A DNA stretch of 64,000 nt from an uncultured Sphingomonas sp. (GCF_913062585.1 NZ_CAJXWX010000017.1:1-64000); one strand, 5' to 3'. Counted from the stretch's first letter, positions 51,471 to 59,872 are shown. The notes: generated from the sequence alone by a model not told the origin. A program made the numbers and translations.

Positions 51471-53240
51471 ATGGTCGCCGACCCCCTTGCCAAGCTCCAC
51501 GAAGTCTTCGGGTACAGCCAGTTCCGCGGCGTGCAGGACCAAGTGGTCGCGCGCGTGCTGAACCGACAACGGACGCTGGCGGTGATGCCGACGGGCGCGG
51601 GCAAGTCGCTCTGCTACCAGCTGCCCGCCGTGATGATGGAGGGCTGCTGCGTCGTGGTCAGCCCGCTGATCGCACTGATGCACGACCAGTTGCGCGCGGC
51701 CGAGGCGGTCGGCATCCGCGCCGCCACGCTGACCAGCGTCGACCAGAACCGCGCCGAGACGGTGGCGCGCTTCCGCGACGGGCAGCTCGACCTGCTCTAT
51801 GTCGCGCCCGAACGCGCCTCGTCGGGGCATTTCCGCGAGTTGCTCGGCTCCGCGCCGCTCAGCCTGTTCGCGATCGACGAGGCGCACTGCGTCAGCGAAT
51901 GGGGCCATGATTTCCGCCCCGATTACCGGCTGCTCGAGCCGTTGATGGACGCGTTCCCGGACGTGCCCCGGCTCGCGCTGACCGCCACCGCTGACGCGCA
52001 TACCCGCGCCGACATCGCCAAGCAGCTGGGCATCCCGGTCGAGGGTATGATCGTCTCGGGCTTCGACCGGCCCAATATCCGCTATGCGATCAGCCCCAAG
52101 GCGAATGTGAACCTGCAGATCGCGCGCGTGGTCGCCGACACGCCCGGCCCCGGCATCGTCTATGCCCAGACGCGCGCCGCGACCGAGAAGCTAGCCGAGG
52201 CGCTGGCCCGCACGGGCCGCCCGGTGCGCGCCTATCATGCCGGGCTCGACCCCGCAGTGCGCGCGAAGAACCAAGCCGATTTCGTGGCGAGCGAGGATAT
52301 GGTGATCTGCGCCACCGTCGCGTTCGGCATGGGCATCGACAAGCCCGATGTCCGCTTCGTCGCCCATGCCGGGCTGCCGAAGTCGATCGAGGCCTATTAT
52401 CAGGAAACGGGGCGCGCAGGCCGCGATGGCGATCCGTCGATCGCGCATCTCTTCTGGGGGGCCGACGATTTCGCCCGTGCCCGCCAGCGCATCGCCGAGG
52501 TCGAGCCCGAACGCCAGCCGGGCGAGCGGGCGCGGCTGTCGGCGCTGGGCGCGCTGGTCGAGACGGGCGGGTGCCGCCGCCGCATCCTGCTGCGCCATTT
52601 CGGCGAGGAGCTGGCGGAGGATTGTGGCAATTGCGACAATTGCCTGGGCAGCCCCGATGCGGTCGATGCGACGACCACCGCGCAGAAATTCCTCTCCGCC
52701 GTGTTCCGCACCGGCCAGATGTTCGGGGCTGGCTATATCGAGCAGGTACTGACCGGCCAGTCGAGCGAGCGCAGCCTGATGAACGGGCATGAGGCGCTGT
52801 CGGTCTGGAACATCGTGTCGGGGGACGAGGTGGCGCTGCTGAAGCCCGTGCACCGCGCGCTGCTGCTGCGCGATGCGCTGCGCACCAATCATCATGGCGG
52901 GCTGGAGTTCGGCCCCGCCGCGCGGGCGCTGATCAAGGGCGAGGCGCGGCTGTCGCTGGTCGTGCCGCCCAAGCGCGAGCGCAAAAGCCGCCGTGCCGCG
53001 CCGGTCGCCGCGAATCCGGCCGACAATCCGCTGTTCGAGGCCTTGCGCGCCAAGCGCCGCGAGCTGGCGCAGGAGGCGGGCGTGCCGCCCTATGTCATCT
53101 TCCACGACTCGGTGCTGCGCGACATGGCGGCGCAGCGGCCGACCAGCCGCGCGGCGCTGTCGCTGCTGTCGGGCATCGGCGCGCGCAAGCTGGATGCCTA
53201 TGGCGAGGCGTTTCTGGCGGTGATCCGCGAGGCGGGGTAG
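51471..53240 (+). CDS. recQ: ATP-dependent DNA helicase RecQ
   Basis: The 589-aa helicase acts in the RecF pathway. Helicase motifs: VMPTGAGKSLCYQLPAV (Walker A), SPLIALMHDQ (Ia), FAIDEAHCVSEWGHDFRPDY (motif II DEAH plus aromatic-rich loop), LALTATAD (III), AYHAGLDPAVR (IV) and ATVAFGMGIDKPDVRFVAHAGLPKSIEAYYQETGRAGRDG (V/VI). A zinc-binding subdomain CRRRILLRHFGEELAEDCGNCDNCLG follows, then an HRDC domain (NPLFEALRAKRRELAQEAGVPPYVIFHDSVL). The start is ATG 51471 (MVADPLAKLHEVFGY). RecF is encoded in the same window. Confidence 0.96.
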   Translation: MVADPLAKLHEVFGYSQFRGVQDQVVARVLNRQRTLAVMPTGAGKSLCYQLPAVMMEGCCVVVSPLIALMHDQLRAAEAVGIRAATLTSVDQNRAETVARFRDGQLDLLYVAPERASSGHFRELLGSAPLSLFAIDEAHCVSEWGHDFRPDYRLLEPLMDAFPDVPRLALTATADAHTRADIAKQLGIPVEGMIVSGFDRPNIRYAISPKANVNLQIARVVADTPGPGIVYAQTRAATEKLAEALARTGRPVRAYHAGLDPAVRAKNQADFVASEDMVICATVAFGMGIDKPDVRFVAHAGLPKSIEAYYQETGRAGRDGDPSIAHLFWGADDFARARQRIAEVEPERQPGERARLSALGALVETGGCRRRILLRHFGEELAEDCGNCDNCLGSPDAVDATTTAQKFLSAVFRTGQMFGAGYIEQVLTGQSSERSLMNGHEALSVWNIVSGDEVALLKPVHRALLLRDALRTNHHGGLEFGPAARALIKGEARLSLVVPPKRERKSRRAAPVAANPADNPLFEALRAKRRELAQEAGVPPYVIFHDSVLRDMAAQRPTSRAALSLLSGIGARKLDAYGEAFLAVIREAG

Positions 53241-53249
53241 ACTAGGCGC

Positions 53250-53762
53250 ATGAGCGCCCCGACCCTGACCACCGACCGGCTGACCCTGCGCGGCCACCAT
53301 CCCGACGATCTCGACGCGCTGGCCGCAATGTGGGCCGAGCCCGGCGTCTATGCGATGATCGGCGGCAAGCCGCGTGCCCGCGAAGAGGTGTGGATCAGGT
53401 TGCTCCGCTCGATCGGGCAGTGGATGGCGTTCGGATACGGCGCCTGGGTGGTGTGCGACCGGGCGACCGGTGCGGTGCTGGGCGACATCGGCCTGCTGGA
53501 GTCGCGGCGGGCGATCGTGCCGGAACTGACCGTGCCCGAGGTCGGCTGGACGCTGGTCCCGGCGGCGCATGGCCGGGGCTATGCGGGCGAGGCGATGCGC
53601 GCGGTGCTCGGCTGGGCGGATGGTCAGGGGATCGGGCGGACATGCTGCATCATCGCACCCGATAACGCGCCGTCGATCCGGCTGGCGGAGAAGCTGGGAT
53701 ATGGCGCGCCGGTCGAGGGGGTCTATCACGACCGGCCGATCCGGATTTTCCACCGGGGGTAA
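53250..53762 (+). CDS. GNAT family N-acetyltransferase (RimJ/RimL-like)
   Basis: The 170-aa protein has the GNAT core: LTTDRLTLRGHHPDDLDALAAMW, GAWVVCDRATGAVLGDIGLLE, a PEVGWTLVPAAHGRGYAGEAMRAVLGWA segment with the acetyl-CoA pyrophosphate loop R-G-x-G-Y-A-like (GRGYAGEA), and CCIIAPDNAPSIRLAEKLGY. It resembles RimJ/RimL acetyltransferases for ribosomal proteins or small molecules. It is nine bases after recQ, so the two share a transcript. Confidence 0.9.
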   Translation: MSAPTLTTDRLTLRGHHPDDLDALAAMWAEPGVYAMIGGKPRAREEVWIRLLRSIGQWMAFGYGAWVVCDRATGAVLGDIGLLESRRAIVPELTVPEVGWTLVPAAHGRGYAGEAMRAVLGWADGQGIGRTCCIIAPDNAPSIRLAEKLGYGAPVEGVYHDRPIRIFHRG

Positions 53763-53768
53763 TTCCAC

Positions 53769-53864
53769 CCGCCGTTCGCACTGAGCGAAGTCGAAGTGCA
53801 CGGGAATGCGTTCGCCGGTCAGGGCGGGACGTGGGCTTCGACTTCGCTCAGCCTGAACGGCGGT
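53769..53864. repeat. sphingomonad REP pair (inverted)
   Basis: A reverse copy (CCGTTCGCACTGAGCGAAGT, then CGAAGTGC, with GCAC/GTGC arms) faces a forward copy GGCTTCGACTTCGCTCAGCC (GGC/GCC arms). Stem bases differ between the copies but pair in each. It lies in the 318-base gap after the GNAT gene. Confidence 0.85.
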
Positions 53865-53868
53865 AGGG

Positions 53869-54016
53869 TTCGCGCGGAGACGCGGAGGCGCGGAGAGAAA
53901 ACGCCCGGCCGAAGGCCGCTTCCCTTCACCAACGGTACGGCAAGGGCGACGGATGAACGAGCACGAGACGCCAACGCCCGCTTCAACCTCTCTGCGCCTC
54001 CGCGCCTCCGCGCGAA
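53869..54016. repeat. 29-bp inverted repeat around a 90-base centre
   Basis: The left arm (53869-53897) starts TTCGCGCGGAGACGCGG and ends GGAGAG. The right arm (53988-54016) is its reverse complement with two differences, ending CCTCCGCGCGAA. The centre contains CGGCCGAAGGCCG, a small hairpin of its own. It has no coding frame worth keeping, and could form a long hairpin RNA. It lies upstream of the desaturase-like gene. Confidence 0.75.
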
Positions 54017-54080
54017 CAAAAGACCGCAGGCCAAGACGTTCGCGGTTCAAGCCCCGCCCCCGATAGGGTACAAGACCCCC

Positions 54081-54890
54081 GTGACGCTTGCCCTGATCCT
54101 GTCCGCCATCGCCATGACGCTGATCGTCGGCGTGCGCTATCTGCTCGCTTCTGGCGCGTTCGCGCTGGCGACCAAGGCGCGGCATCCGGACCTCTATGTC
54201 GGGCTCGACCCGCAGATCCGGCGCGAAATCTGGTGGAGCCTGGCCTCCGCCGCGATTTACGGCATCCCCGCGGGCATCGTCGCCTGGGGCTGGCAGAATC
54301 GCGGCTGGACGCGGATCTATGCCGACATCCACCACTATTCGCTCTGGTACTGGCCGCTGTCCGTGCTGCTCTACCTGATCGCGCACGACACCTGGTTCTA
54401 CTGGACGCATCGCTGGATGCACCGGCCCGCCATCTTCAAGGCCGCCCATGCCGTCCATCATGCCAGCCGCCCGCCGACCGCCTGGGCCGCCATGGCGTTC
54501 CACCCGATCGAGGCGGTGACGGGCGCTGTGGTAATTCCGCTACTCGTCTTCCTGATTCCGATCCATATCGGCGCGCTCGGCTTGGTCCTGACGATCATGA
54601 CGGTTATGGGCGTGACCAACCATATGGGCTGGGAAATCTTTCCCCGTTTCCTGTGGCGGGGGCACCTGGGGGGGTGGCTCATTACCGCAAGCCACCATCA
54701 ACGGCATCATGAGCAATATGGGTGCAACTATGGACTCTATTTCCGTTTCTGGGACCGGATGTGCGGGACGGACCGGGGGCTCGGCGATTTCGAGCGTGCC
54801 CATGCGCAGGCCGCGCGCCGTGTTTCTGCTGCTCGCCACCCTGCCGCTGATGAGCGCCGCGCCGGTCAGCCGGCTGGACATCGGGATTGA
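54081..54890 (+). CDS. sterol desaturase / fatty acid hydroxylase family protein
   Basis: The protein, about 269 aa, belongs to the membrane di-iron FA_hydroxylase superfamily. It has hydrophobic segments (VTLALILSAIAMTLIVGVRYLLA, LWYWPLSVLLYLIAHDTWFYWTHRWMH) and the histidine boxes HDTWFYWTHRWMH, HAVHH and HHQRHH. In sphingomonads such genes often hydroxylate carotenoids (CrtZ/CrtG-like), but no substrate can be fixed. The start is a GTG at 54081, as the frame upstream only translates the inverted repeat. The C-terminal tail after FWDRMCGTDRGLGDF is unusual: the last 89 bases overlap the next gene in a different frame. Confidence 0.88.
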   Translation: MTLALILSAIAMTLIVGVRYLLASGAFALATKARHPDLYVGLDPQIRREIWWSLASAAIYGIPAGIVAWGWQNRGWTRIYADIHHYSLWYWPLSVLLYLIAHDTWFYWTHRWMHRPAIFKAAHAVHHASRPPTAWAAMAFHPIEAVTGAVVIPLLVFLIPIHIGALGLVLTIMTVMGVTNHMGWEIFPRFLWRGHLGGWLITASHHQRHHEQYGCNYGLYFRFWDRMCGTDRGLGDFERAHAQAARRVSAARHPAADERRAGQPAGHRD

Positions 54891-55233
54891 CCAGCTGCGC
54901 TCGACCAAGGGCCTGATCCGCCTCTGCCTGACCGCCGATCCGGACAATTTCCCGGCCTGTGTCGACGATGCCCGCGCGCTGACCCGCTCGGTGCCCGCCG
55001 GACAGCGCGGGCTTCGTCTCGACGGGCTGCCGCATGGCAATTATGCCGCCGCGGTCATCCATGACGAGAACAGCAATGCCAAGCTCGACACGCTGGCGGG
55101 CATCCCGCGCGAGGGTTTCGGCTTTTCGCGCAACCCGGCGATCCATTTCGGCCCGCCACGCTTCGCCGCCGCGCGTTTCGCACTCGATTCTGTTGCCGAA
55201 ACACAACAGATCAAGATGCGCTATATCTTCTGA
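54802..55233 (+). CDS. DUF2141 domain protein (exported)
   Basis: The 143-aa protein starts with a signal peptide (MRRPRAVFLLLATLPLMSAA). Its mature domain is DUF2141-like: LDIGIDQLRSTKGLIRLCLT, then RLDGLPHGNYAAAVIHDENSNAKLDTLAGIPREGFGFSRNPAI, which is the family's typical core. Its function is unknown. The ATG at 54802 lies within the 3' end of the hydroxylase gene, with an 89-base out-of-frame overlap and no clear ribosome site, so it is likely translated by coupling. Confidence 0.85.
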   Translation: MRRPRAVFLLLATLPLMSAAPVSRLDIGIDQLRSTKGLIRLCLTADPDNFPACVDDARALTRSVPAGQRGLRLDGLPHGNYAAAVIHDENSNAKLDTLAGIPREGFGFSRNPAIHFGPPRFAAARFALDSVAETQQIKMRYIF

Positions 55234-55303
55234 TACAAAGCGCCGGAGCGAAATCGTGACACTGGCGTTGCATTTCGGATAATCGATTCAGGGAGTTTCC
55301 GAA

Positions 55304-56200
55304 TTGCGCCTTTTTCCGCGCTCCATCCTATGTGCCGCCGCCCCGCTAATGGCGACGGGCGCGCTGGCCGTGTCGGCCCCTGCCCTGGCACAGGACACGA
55401 CCGTATCGAGCAACCCGGCCGCCGCCGAAATGGCCGGACAGCTGGGCAAGAACACCGTCACGATCGGCCTGGGCGCGGCCTATCTGCCCAATTATGAGGG
55501 GTCGAAGGACTATTCCTTCTCCCCCGCACCCGCCGCGCTCGCCTATATCGACGGGCACACCATCACCTATATCGGCAACCGCATCTCGGTGGACCTGATC
55601 GGCGACAAGGCCAATCGCGACTGGGATATCCAGGCGGGGCCGGTCGGCGTCGTCAACCTGGACCGCACCACCACCTCCGGCATCGGCAACCGACAGGTCG
55701 CCGCGCTGGGCAAGATCGGCGCGGCGGTCGAGCTGGGCGGCTATGTCGGCATCGGCAAGATCGGCGTCGTCACCAGCCCCTATGACCGGCTGTCCGTCTC
55801 GCTCAGCTATCGCCATGACGTGACCGGCGTGCATGACAGCGGCATCTGGCAGCCCTCGGTCAATTATTTCACCCCGCTGTCGACCAAGGCAGCGGTCGGC
55901 CTGTTCGCCACCGCCGAGCGTGCCGGGCGCGGCTATGCCCGTCGTTACTTCTCGATCACGCCCGAGCAGAGCGCGGCCAGCGGCCTGCCCGTCTATAATG
56001 CGCGTGCCGGGTGGAAGGACTGGTCGGTCGGTGGCCTGGCGACCTATTCGATCACCGGCAACCTGCTGAAGGGATGGAAGCTGGTCGGCGGCCTGACCTA
56101 TGGCCGCGAGGTCGGCGATTTCGGCGACAGCCCGATCGTGTCGCAGGTGGGATCGCGCAGCCAGTGGCTGAGCGCGCTGGGCGTGGCCTATACGTTTTGA
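55304..56200 (+). CDS. MipA/OmpV family outer-membrane protein
   Basis: The 298-aa protein has a signal peptide (LRLFPRSILCAAAPLMATGALAVSAPALAQ) and the MipA/OmpV beta-barrel layout: ITIGLGAAYLPNYEGSKDYSFSPAPAALAYIDG, VYVGIGKIGVVTSPYDRLSVSLSYRHDV-like segments, and a C-terminal AYTF aromatic end. MipA links murein hydrolases in the outer membrane; most family members are porin-like. The start is a TTG at 55304 with GGGAG eight bases before. It is followed by a degraded compound repeat. Confidence 0.92.
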   Translation: MRLFPRSILCAAAPLMATGALAVSAPALAQDTTVSSNPAAAEMAGQLGKNTVTIGLGAAYLPNYEGSKDYSFSPAPAALAYIDGHTITYIGNRISVDLIGDKANRDWDIQAGPVGVVNLDRTTTSGIGNRQVAALGKIGAAVELGGYVGIGKIGVVTSPYDRLSVSLSYRHDVTGVHDSGIWQPSVNYFTPLSTKAAVGLFATAERAGRGYARRYFSITPEQSAASGLPVYNARAGWKDWSVGGLATYSITGNLLKGWKLVGGLTYGREVGDFGDSPIVSQVGSRSQWLSALGVAYTF

Positions 56201-56205
56201 TGTCA

Positions 56206-56316
56206 TTCCTCCCCTGTAAGGGGAGGTGGCAGGCCGAAGGCCTGACGGAGGGGTGTCCCGCTATCGACAGGGGGACACCCTCCAACCAGCCTGGCTGTCC
56301 CCATACCGGGGACGAT
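56206..56316. repeat. compound inverted repeat, copy 12 (decayed right arm)
   Basis: The left half is intact: CCTCCCCTGTAAGGGGAGG, then CAGGCC-GAA-GGCCTG and the TATCGACAG core. The right half is shortened and mutated (CCAACCAGCCTGGCTGTCCC). It lies between the convergent MipA and lipoprotein genes. Confidence 0.85.
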
Positions 56317-56322
56317 AAAATC

Positions 56323-56835
56323 TTACTCCTGCGGGCATTCCCCCGGCTGGGTCACGGGCGCGCCGCCCATATACCAATGGCTGCGTTCGCCCATCGTCTC
56401 ACGGTCATGATAGCATACGCGCGCCTTGGATGATTTCAGGTCGACCTCCACCGTCCAGTTATTGTCCGAACAGTCGTGCGGGGTGCAGCCATGCGCGGCG
56501 ATTCCCTGCTTGCCCTGGCGGAAGATCGGGATCGTCACCGCGCCGCGCGACATGATCCGCTGCACCAGCTGCTGGTCGCCCACCGCCTCGTGCAGCGCGC
56601 TCGCCACCTCGGTCCGGTCGAAGAAGGTGACGCCGTCCACCGCGTCATTCGGATAATGGCCGATATAGGCGGTCAGCGGATTGACCTGCGCGACGCCCGG
56701 GATCGGGGTCGGCTTGGCGGTGCCCGGCGGAGTGAAATTGCCGGGCGCGACATCCGAATCCGTGTCCTCGCCCTTGCCGCCACACGCCGCGAGCGCCAGC
56801 AGGGCCAGCGGGGCAAGGAAGGCGAAACGGCGCAT
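56323..56835 (-). CDS. lipoprotein of unknown function
   Basis: The 170-aa product has a lipoprotein signal (MRRFAFLAPLALLALAACGG; Cys19), then a linker rich in Pro and Thr. A C-terminal domain contains HGCTPHDCSDNNWTVEVDL, two Cys that could pair, and CYHDRETMGERSHWYM. No family recognised. The start is ATG 56835 with AGGAGA upstream; the longer open frame to 56928 is not supported. It is divergent from the DUF1810 gene. Confidence 0.75.
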   Translation of the reverse strand: MRRFAFLAPLALLALAACGGKGEDTDSDVAPGNFTPPGTAKPTPIPGVAQVNPLTAYIGHYPNDAVDGVTFFDRTEVASALHEAVGDQQLVQRIMSRGAVTIPIFRQGKQGIAAHGCTPHDCSDNNWTVEVDLKSSKARVCYHDRETMGERSHWYMGGAPVTQPGECPQE

Positions 56836-56899
56836 CTCTCTCTCCTGACGAATATCCTGGGGGGTGGAACGCATCGACGATATCGCCGGTTGCCAGGGC

Positions 56900-57352
56900 A
56901 TGACGCAAGACCTGGATCCAGACGACATGCTCGCCCGCTTCGTCGCGGCGCAGGCCGATAGCTATCCGACCGCGCTCGCCGAATTGCGACGGGGGCGCAA
57001 ACAGAGCCACTGGATGTGGTTCGTCTTTCCGCAGATCGCCGGACTCGGCCGCAGCCCCACCGCGCAATTCTATGCCATCCGGGATGCCAAGGAGGCGCAC
57101 GCCTATCTGAACCATCCGATCCTGGGCCCACGCCTGCACGAAGCGGTCGCCGCCGCCATCGCCGCGAACGGATCGGCGGAGGCGATCTTCGGCGCGGTCG
57201 ATGCGATGAAGCTGCGCTCCTCGCTCAGCCTGTTCGCCGCCGTCGCCGATGACCCGGTACCCTTCCGCGCCGGGCTGGACCGGTTTTTCGGCGGTCAGGA
57301 CGATCCGGCGACCCGGGCGAGGCTCGACCGCACCGCGCCGGATGGCAGGTGA
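56900..57352 (+). CDS. DUF1810 family protein
   Basis: The 150-aa protein matches the DUF1810 pattern: LARFVAAQADSYPTALAELRRGRKQSHWMWFVFPQIAGLGRSPTAQFYAI, DAKEAHAYLNHPILGPRLHEAV, and AIFGAVDAMKLRSSLSLFAAV. These proteins bind or process poly/ADP-ribose-like nucleotides in some predictions, but their role is unknown. The start is ATG 56900; an earlier ATG at 56864 lies within the divergent spacer. It is convergent with the small lipoprotein at 57375. Confidence 0.88.
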   Translation: MTQDLDPDDMLARFVAAQADSYPTALAELRRGRKQSHWMWFVFPQIAGLGRSPTAQFYAIRDAKEAHAYLNHPILGPRLHEAVAAAIAANGSAEAIFGAVDAMKLRSSLSLFAAVADDPVPFRAGLDRFFGGQDDPATRARLDRTAPDGR

Positions 57353-57374
57353 CGGTCGAGCCCACGCGGCCACC

Positions 57375-57752
57375 TTACTTCTTGATCGTGACCGGGCCCG
57401 GGCCGGTGACGCTGGCCGACTGATCGGCGGTCAGCACGATGGTCCACTGGGTCGTGCCGTCGCAGACCGCCTTCCAGGTGGGGTTGCCGTTGGTGGGGGC
57501 GGCTTCCTCCATCGCGGTGATCGACTGGCAGCTCGCGCCCGAAGGCCCCGCGTCGCGGATGGCGCGGAACAGCACGCCCTGGCGCTGGCCCTCAGGCAGG
57601 TCGCGGACCTTGGCGCCCAGCGTATCGGCGCTCATCACATTGCCCGGAGCCGCCGCCGCGCTGTTGTTGGCCGCAGTCTCGGTGTGCGAGCCGCAGGCGG
57701 CCAGCGGCAGAGCGGCGGCCATGATGGCCAGGGCGATGGTGGAACGCTGCAT
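57375..57752 (-). CDS. small lipoprotein of unknown function
   Basis: The protein, about 125 aa, carries a lipoprotein signal (MQRSTIALAIMAAALPLAACGS; Cys20) and a small domain with SADTLGAKVRDLPEGQRQGVLFRAIRDAGPSGASCQSITAMEE and WKAVCDGTTQWTIVLTADQSA, where two Cys may form a disulfide. No family recognised. The ATG at 57752 is chosen over 57770 because GAAGGGAAC lies before it. Its gene is convergent with DUF1810 and divergent from ung. Confidence 0.75.
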   Translation of the reverse strand: MQRSTIALAIMAAALPLAACGSHTETAANNSAAAAPGNVMSADTLGAKVRDLPEGQRQGVLFRAIRDAGPSGASCQSITAMEEAAPTNGNPTWKAVCDGTTQWTIVLTADQSASVTGPGPVTIKK

Positions 57753-57863
57753 GAAATCAGTTCCCTTCATTCGGCGGTCCCCGGAATGGCGACCATATCG
57801 GCTGCATAACGATTATCGCCGACAGCGGTTGCGCGCATCCCCCGTCAACGGCAAGACGATGCG

Positions 57864-58559
57864 ATGAGTGACATTCGCCTGCACGAAAGCTGGCTGGCCC
57901 CGCTGCGGACCGAGTTCGACGAGCCCTATATGCAGGCGCTCAAGACCTTCCTCGCCGACGAGCGCGCGGGCGGGCAGCGCGTCTTTCCCCGCCCCTCCGA
58001 ATGGTTCCGCGCGCTCGACCTGACCCCGCTGCCCCAAGTGCGCGTCGTGATCCTGGGCCAGGACCCCTATCATGGCGAGGGACAGGCGCATGGCCTGGCC
58101 TTCTCGGTCCAGCCCGGCGTCCGCCCGCCGCCGAGCCTGGTCAATATCTACAAGGAGATGGCCGACGATCTGGGCATCGTCCCGCCCTCCCACGGGTTGC
58201 TCGACCATTGGGCGCGGCAGGGGGTGCTGCTGCTCAACTCGGTGCTGACCGTGCGGATGGGCCAGGCCGCCTCGCACCAGGGGCGCGGGTGGGAGCGGTT
58301 CACCGACGCCGTGATCCGCGCCGTCGCCGCCAAGCCCGAGCCGGTCGTCTTCATCCTGTGGGGCGCCTATGCCCAGAAAAAGGCGGGCTTCGTGCGCGAG
58401 ATGGGCGCGGGGCGGCACTGCGTCCTGACCTCGGTCCACCCCTCGCCTCTGTCGGCGCGAGGCGGCTTTTTCGGATCCAAGCCCTTTTCCAAGGCCAACG
58501 CCTTCCTCGTCGAGCATGGCCGCGAGCCCATCGACTGGGCGCTGCCGCCGCTGCCCTGA
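57864..58559 (+). CDS. ung: uracil-DNA glycosylase (family 1)
   Basis: The 231-aa enzyme removes uracil from DNA. Its catalytic water-activating loop is [18 protein letters not shown] (Asp67, His70); the others are [29 protein letters not shown] and the leucine loop [21 protein letters not shown]. It is of normal length, with the classic DPYH and HPSPLS motifs. The start ATG at 57864 is not preceded by a strong ribosome site. The PhnA-like gene follows 79 bases later on the same strand. Confidence 0.97.
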   Translation: MSDIRLHESWLAPLRTEFDEPYMQALKTFLADERAGGQRVFPRPSEWFRALDLTPLPQVRVVILGQDPYHGEGQAHGLAFSVQPGVRPPPSLVNIYKEMADDLGIVPPSHGLLDHWARQGVLLLNSVLTVRMGQAASHQGRGWERFTDAVIRAVAAKPEPVVFILWGAYAQKKAGFVREMGAGRHCVLTSVHPSPLSARGGFFGSKPFSKANAFLVEHGREPIDWALPPLP

Positions 58560-58638
58560 TCTGTAATCATACTGGCATCATTTGGCGGGAGCGCGCATAG
58601 GGCGCGCCATTCCACGGGTCAGACAAGAGGCAAGGGCG

Positions 58639-58950
58639 ATGGCCGACGACGATTATGTGTATGACGAAGCGACCGGCGAATGGATCAGCGCGGCCGACGC
58701 CGCCGCCAAGTCCGGTGGGGCCAGTGACGACGATGCCGTCGTGGTGCGCGACTCGGTCGGCAATGTGCTGAGCGACGGGGACCAGGTGACGCTGATCAAG
58801 GACCTGACCGTCAAGGGCGCGGGCCAGACGCTGAAGCGCGGGACGCTCATCAAGTCGATCCGCCTGACCGGCGACGCGCAGGAAATCGACTGCAAGTTCG
58901 ACGGGATCAAGGGGCTGGTGCTGCGCGCGGAGTTTGTGCGGAAGCGGTGA
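58639..58950 (+). CDS. PhnA/YjdM-like protein without the zinc ribbon
   Basis: The 103-aa product has the C-terminal PhnA domain (VVRDSVGNVLSDGDQVTLIKDLTVKGAGQTLKRGTLIKSIRLTGD, DGIKGLVLRAEFVRKR). In E. coli YjdM a zinc ribbon precedes it; here the N-terminus is acidic (MADDDYVYDEATGEWISAADAAA) with no cysteine pairs. The name 'alkylphosphonate utilization' is historical; no phn genes lie near. The start is the ATG at 58639 with a purine-rich site AAGGG. Confidence 0.85.
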   Translation: MADDDYVYDEATGEWISAADAAAKSGGASDDDAVVVRDSVGNVLSDGDQVTLIKDLTVKGAGQTLKRGTLIKSIRLTGDAQEIDCKFDGIKGLVLRAEFVRKR

Positions 58951-58988
58951 GGGTTGACGTTTGCGGGGACGTGGGAGAGTTTCAGTTT

Positions 58989-59243
58989 ATGCAGGCCGTC
59001 TCCTTCACCGAAGCGTCCGAAAATCCGGAGGCGATGATCGACAAGGTCGTCGCCGACCGCGCGCCCCTCGCGATCACGCTCCATCGTGGAGAAGGCGCCG
59101 TACTGATCTCCGCCAGCGAATGGGCGTCGATCGAAGAGACGCTGTACCTGCTGCGGTCGCCCAAGAATGCCCAGCGTTTGCTGGAAAGCATCGCTGGACT
59201 CGAAGCGGGCGGCGGCGAGACACACGATCTTATCCAGCCATGA
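58989..59243 (+). CDS. yefM: antitoxin of the Phd/YefM family
   Basis: The 84-aa antitoxin starts at ATG 58989 with GGGAGAG upstream. It has the YefM layout: MQAVSFTEASENPEAMIDKVVADRAPLAITLHRGEGAVLISASEWASIEETLYLLRSPKNAQRLLESI. The N-terminal part binds DNA, and the C-terminus (GGGETHDLIQP) wraps the toxin. Its stop overlaps the toxin start as ATGA. The toxin it should neutralise carries a stop mutation, so the antitoxin may remain only as a regulator or an inert leftover. Confidence 0.9.
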   Translation: MQAVSFTEASENPEAMIDKVVADRAPLAITLHRGEGAVLISASEWASIEETLYLLRSPKNAQRLLESIAGLEAGGGETHDLIQP

Positions 59244-59506
59244 AGGTCCAGTTTTCGTCGCGCTCCTGGGCCGAGTAACTCGATCTCGATGCGCATGACG
59301 CGAAGCCGTTCGCCAAGCTGAATGCCCTGATCGAGGAATGCCGCCGTCCCCCGTTCAGGGGCACCGGCAAGCCCGAACCAATGGGCGGCAACCGGTCAGG
59401 CTGGTGGTCGCGCTGGATTAGCCATGAACATCGATTGGTGTACCGGGTCGCGGGCAGCGGCGACGAGCAGGAACTGCAAGTGGCTCATTGCCGGTATCAT
59501 TATTGA
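59240..59506 (+). pseudogene. yoeB: YoeB-type toxin gene disrupted by an in-frame stop
   Basis: Reading from the ATG at 59240 gives MKVQFSSRSWAE, then TAA (59276-59278), then the same frame continues to TGA at 59504-59506 as a full YoeB tail. The length is 88 codons, normal for YoeB. Residues of the active site remain (Glu in GTGKPEPM, Arg in EHRLVYRV, and the C-terminal CRYHY). The broken codon is where YoeB has a tyrosine, one base from TAA. The start overlaps the antitoxin stop. Either a recent inactivation or a sequencing error explains it. Confidence 0.9.
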
Positions 59507-59872
59507 GCCGATATGGATGCGATTGTGATGGGCGTTGCATGGCACGCCATGCCGCGCCCATCACCTCAGAGATCGCGGTCTAGCCGCAACACACTACCCT
59601 CAGTTCGTGCTCAAGCTCGAAGCTCAAACCGATTAGTGTTCCGCACCATTACCTCATGGTACCTCTCTTGATAAGGGAAGTGTGGGCATTATTTCCGTTG
59701 ACGAGAAGTATCGGTGATGCTGAGATGCACAAATCGGGATGATCGCTGGAACCGATCATCCCGATAGCGGCAGGCATTCCCGCCGGTGCTTAGACAGCTC
59801 TGGGATTTTATGGGGCCGCTCCAGTCACGTCAACCGCTCTGATGCCTGAGCGGCCAAACGGAGCTATGGCAA
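59507..59872. other. 366-base gap without a recognisable gene
   Basis: Base composition is visibly less GC-rich than the flanks. No reading frame with a ribosome site, tRNA-like fold or repeat family member was found. It separates the dead toxin from the DUF3892 gene and may be accessory or decaying DNA. A short inverted pair GGGATGATC (59737-59745) and GATCATCCC (59754-59762) is the only structure noted. Confidence 0.5.

Noticed and set aside
52191..54503. A 770-codon minus-strand frame across recQ, the GNAT gene and the desaturase gene
   Set aside because: It runs through three recognised genes and two repeats, with no motif or start signal of its own.
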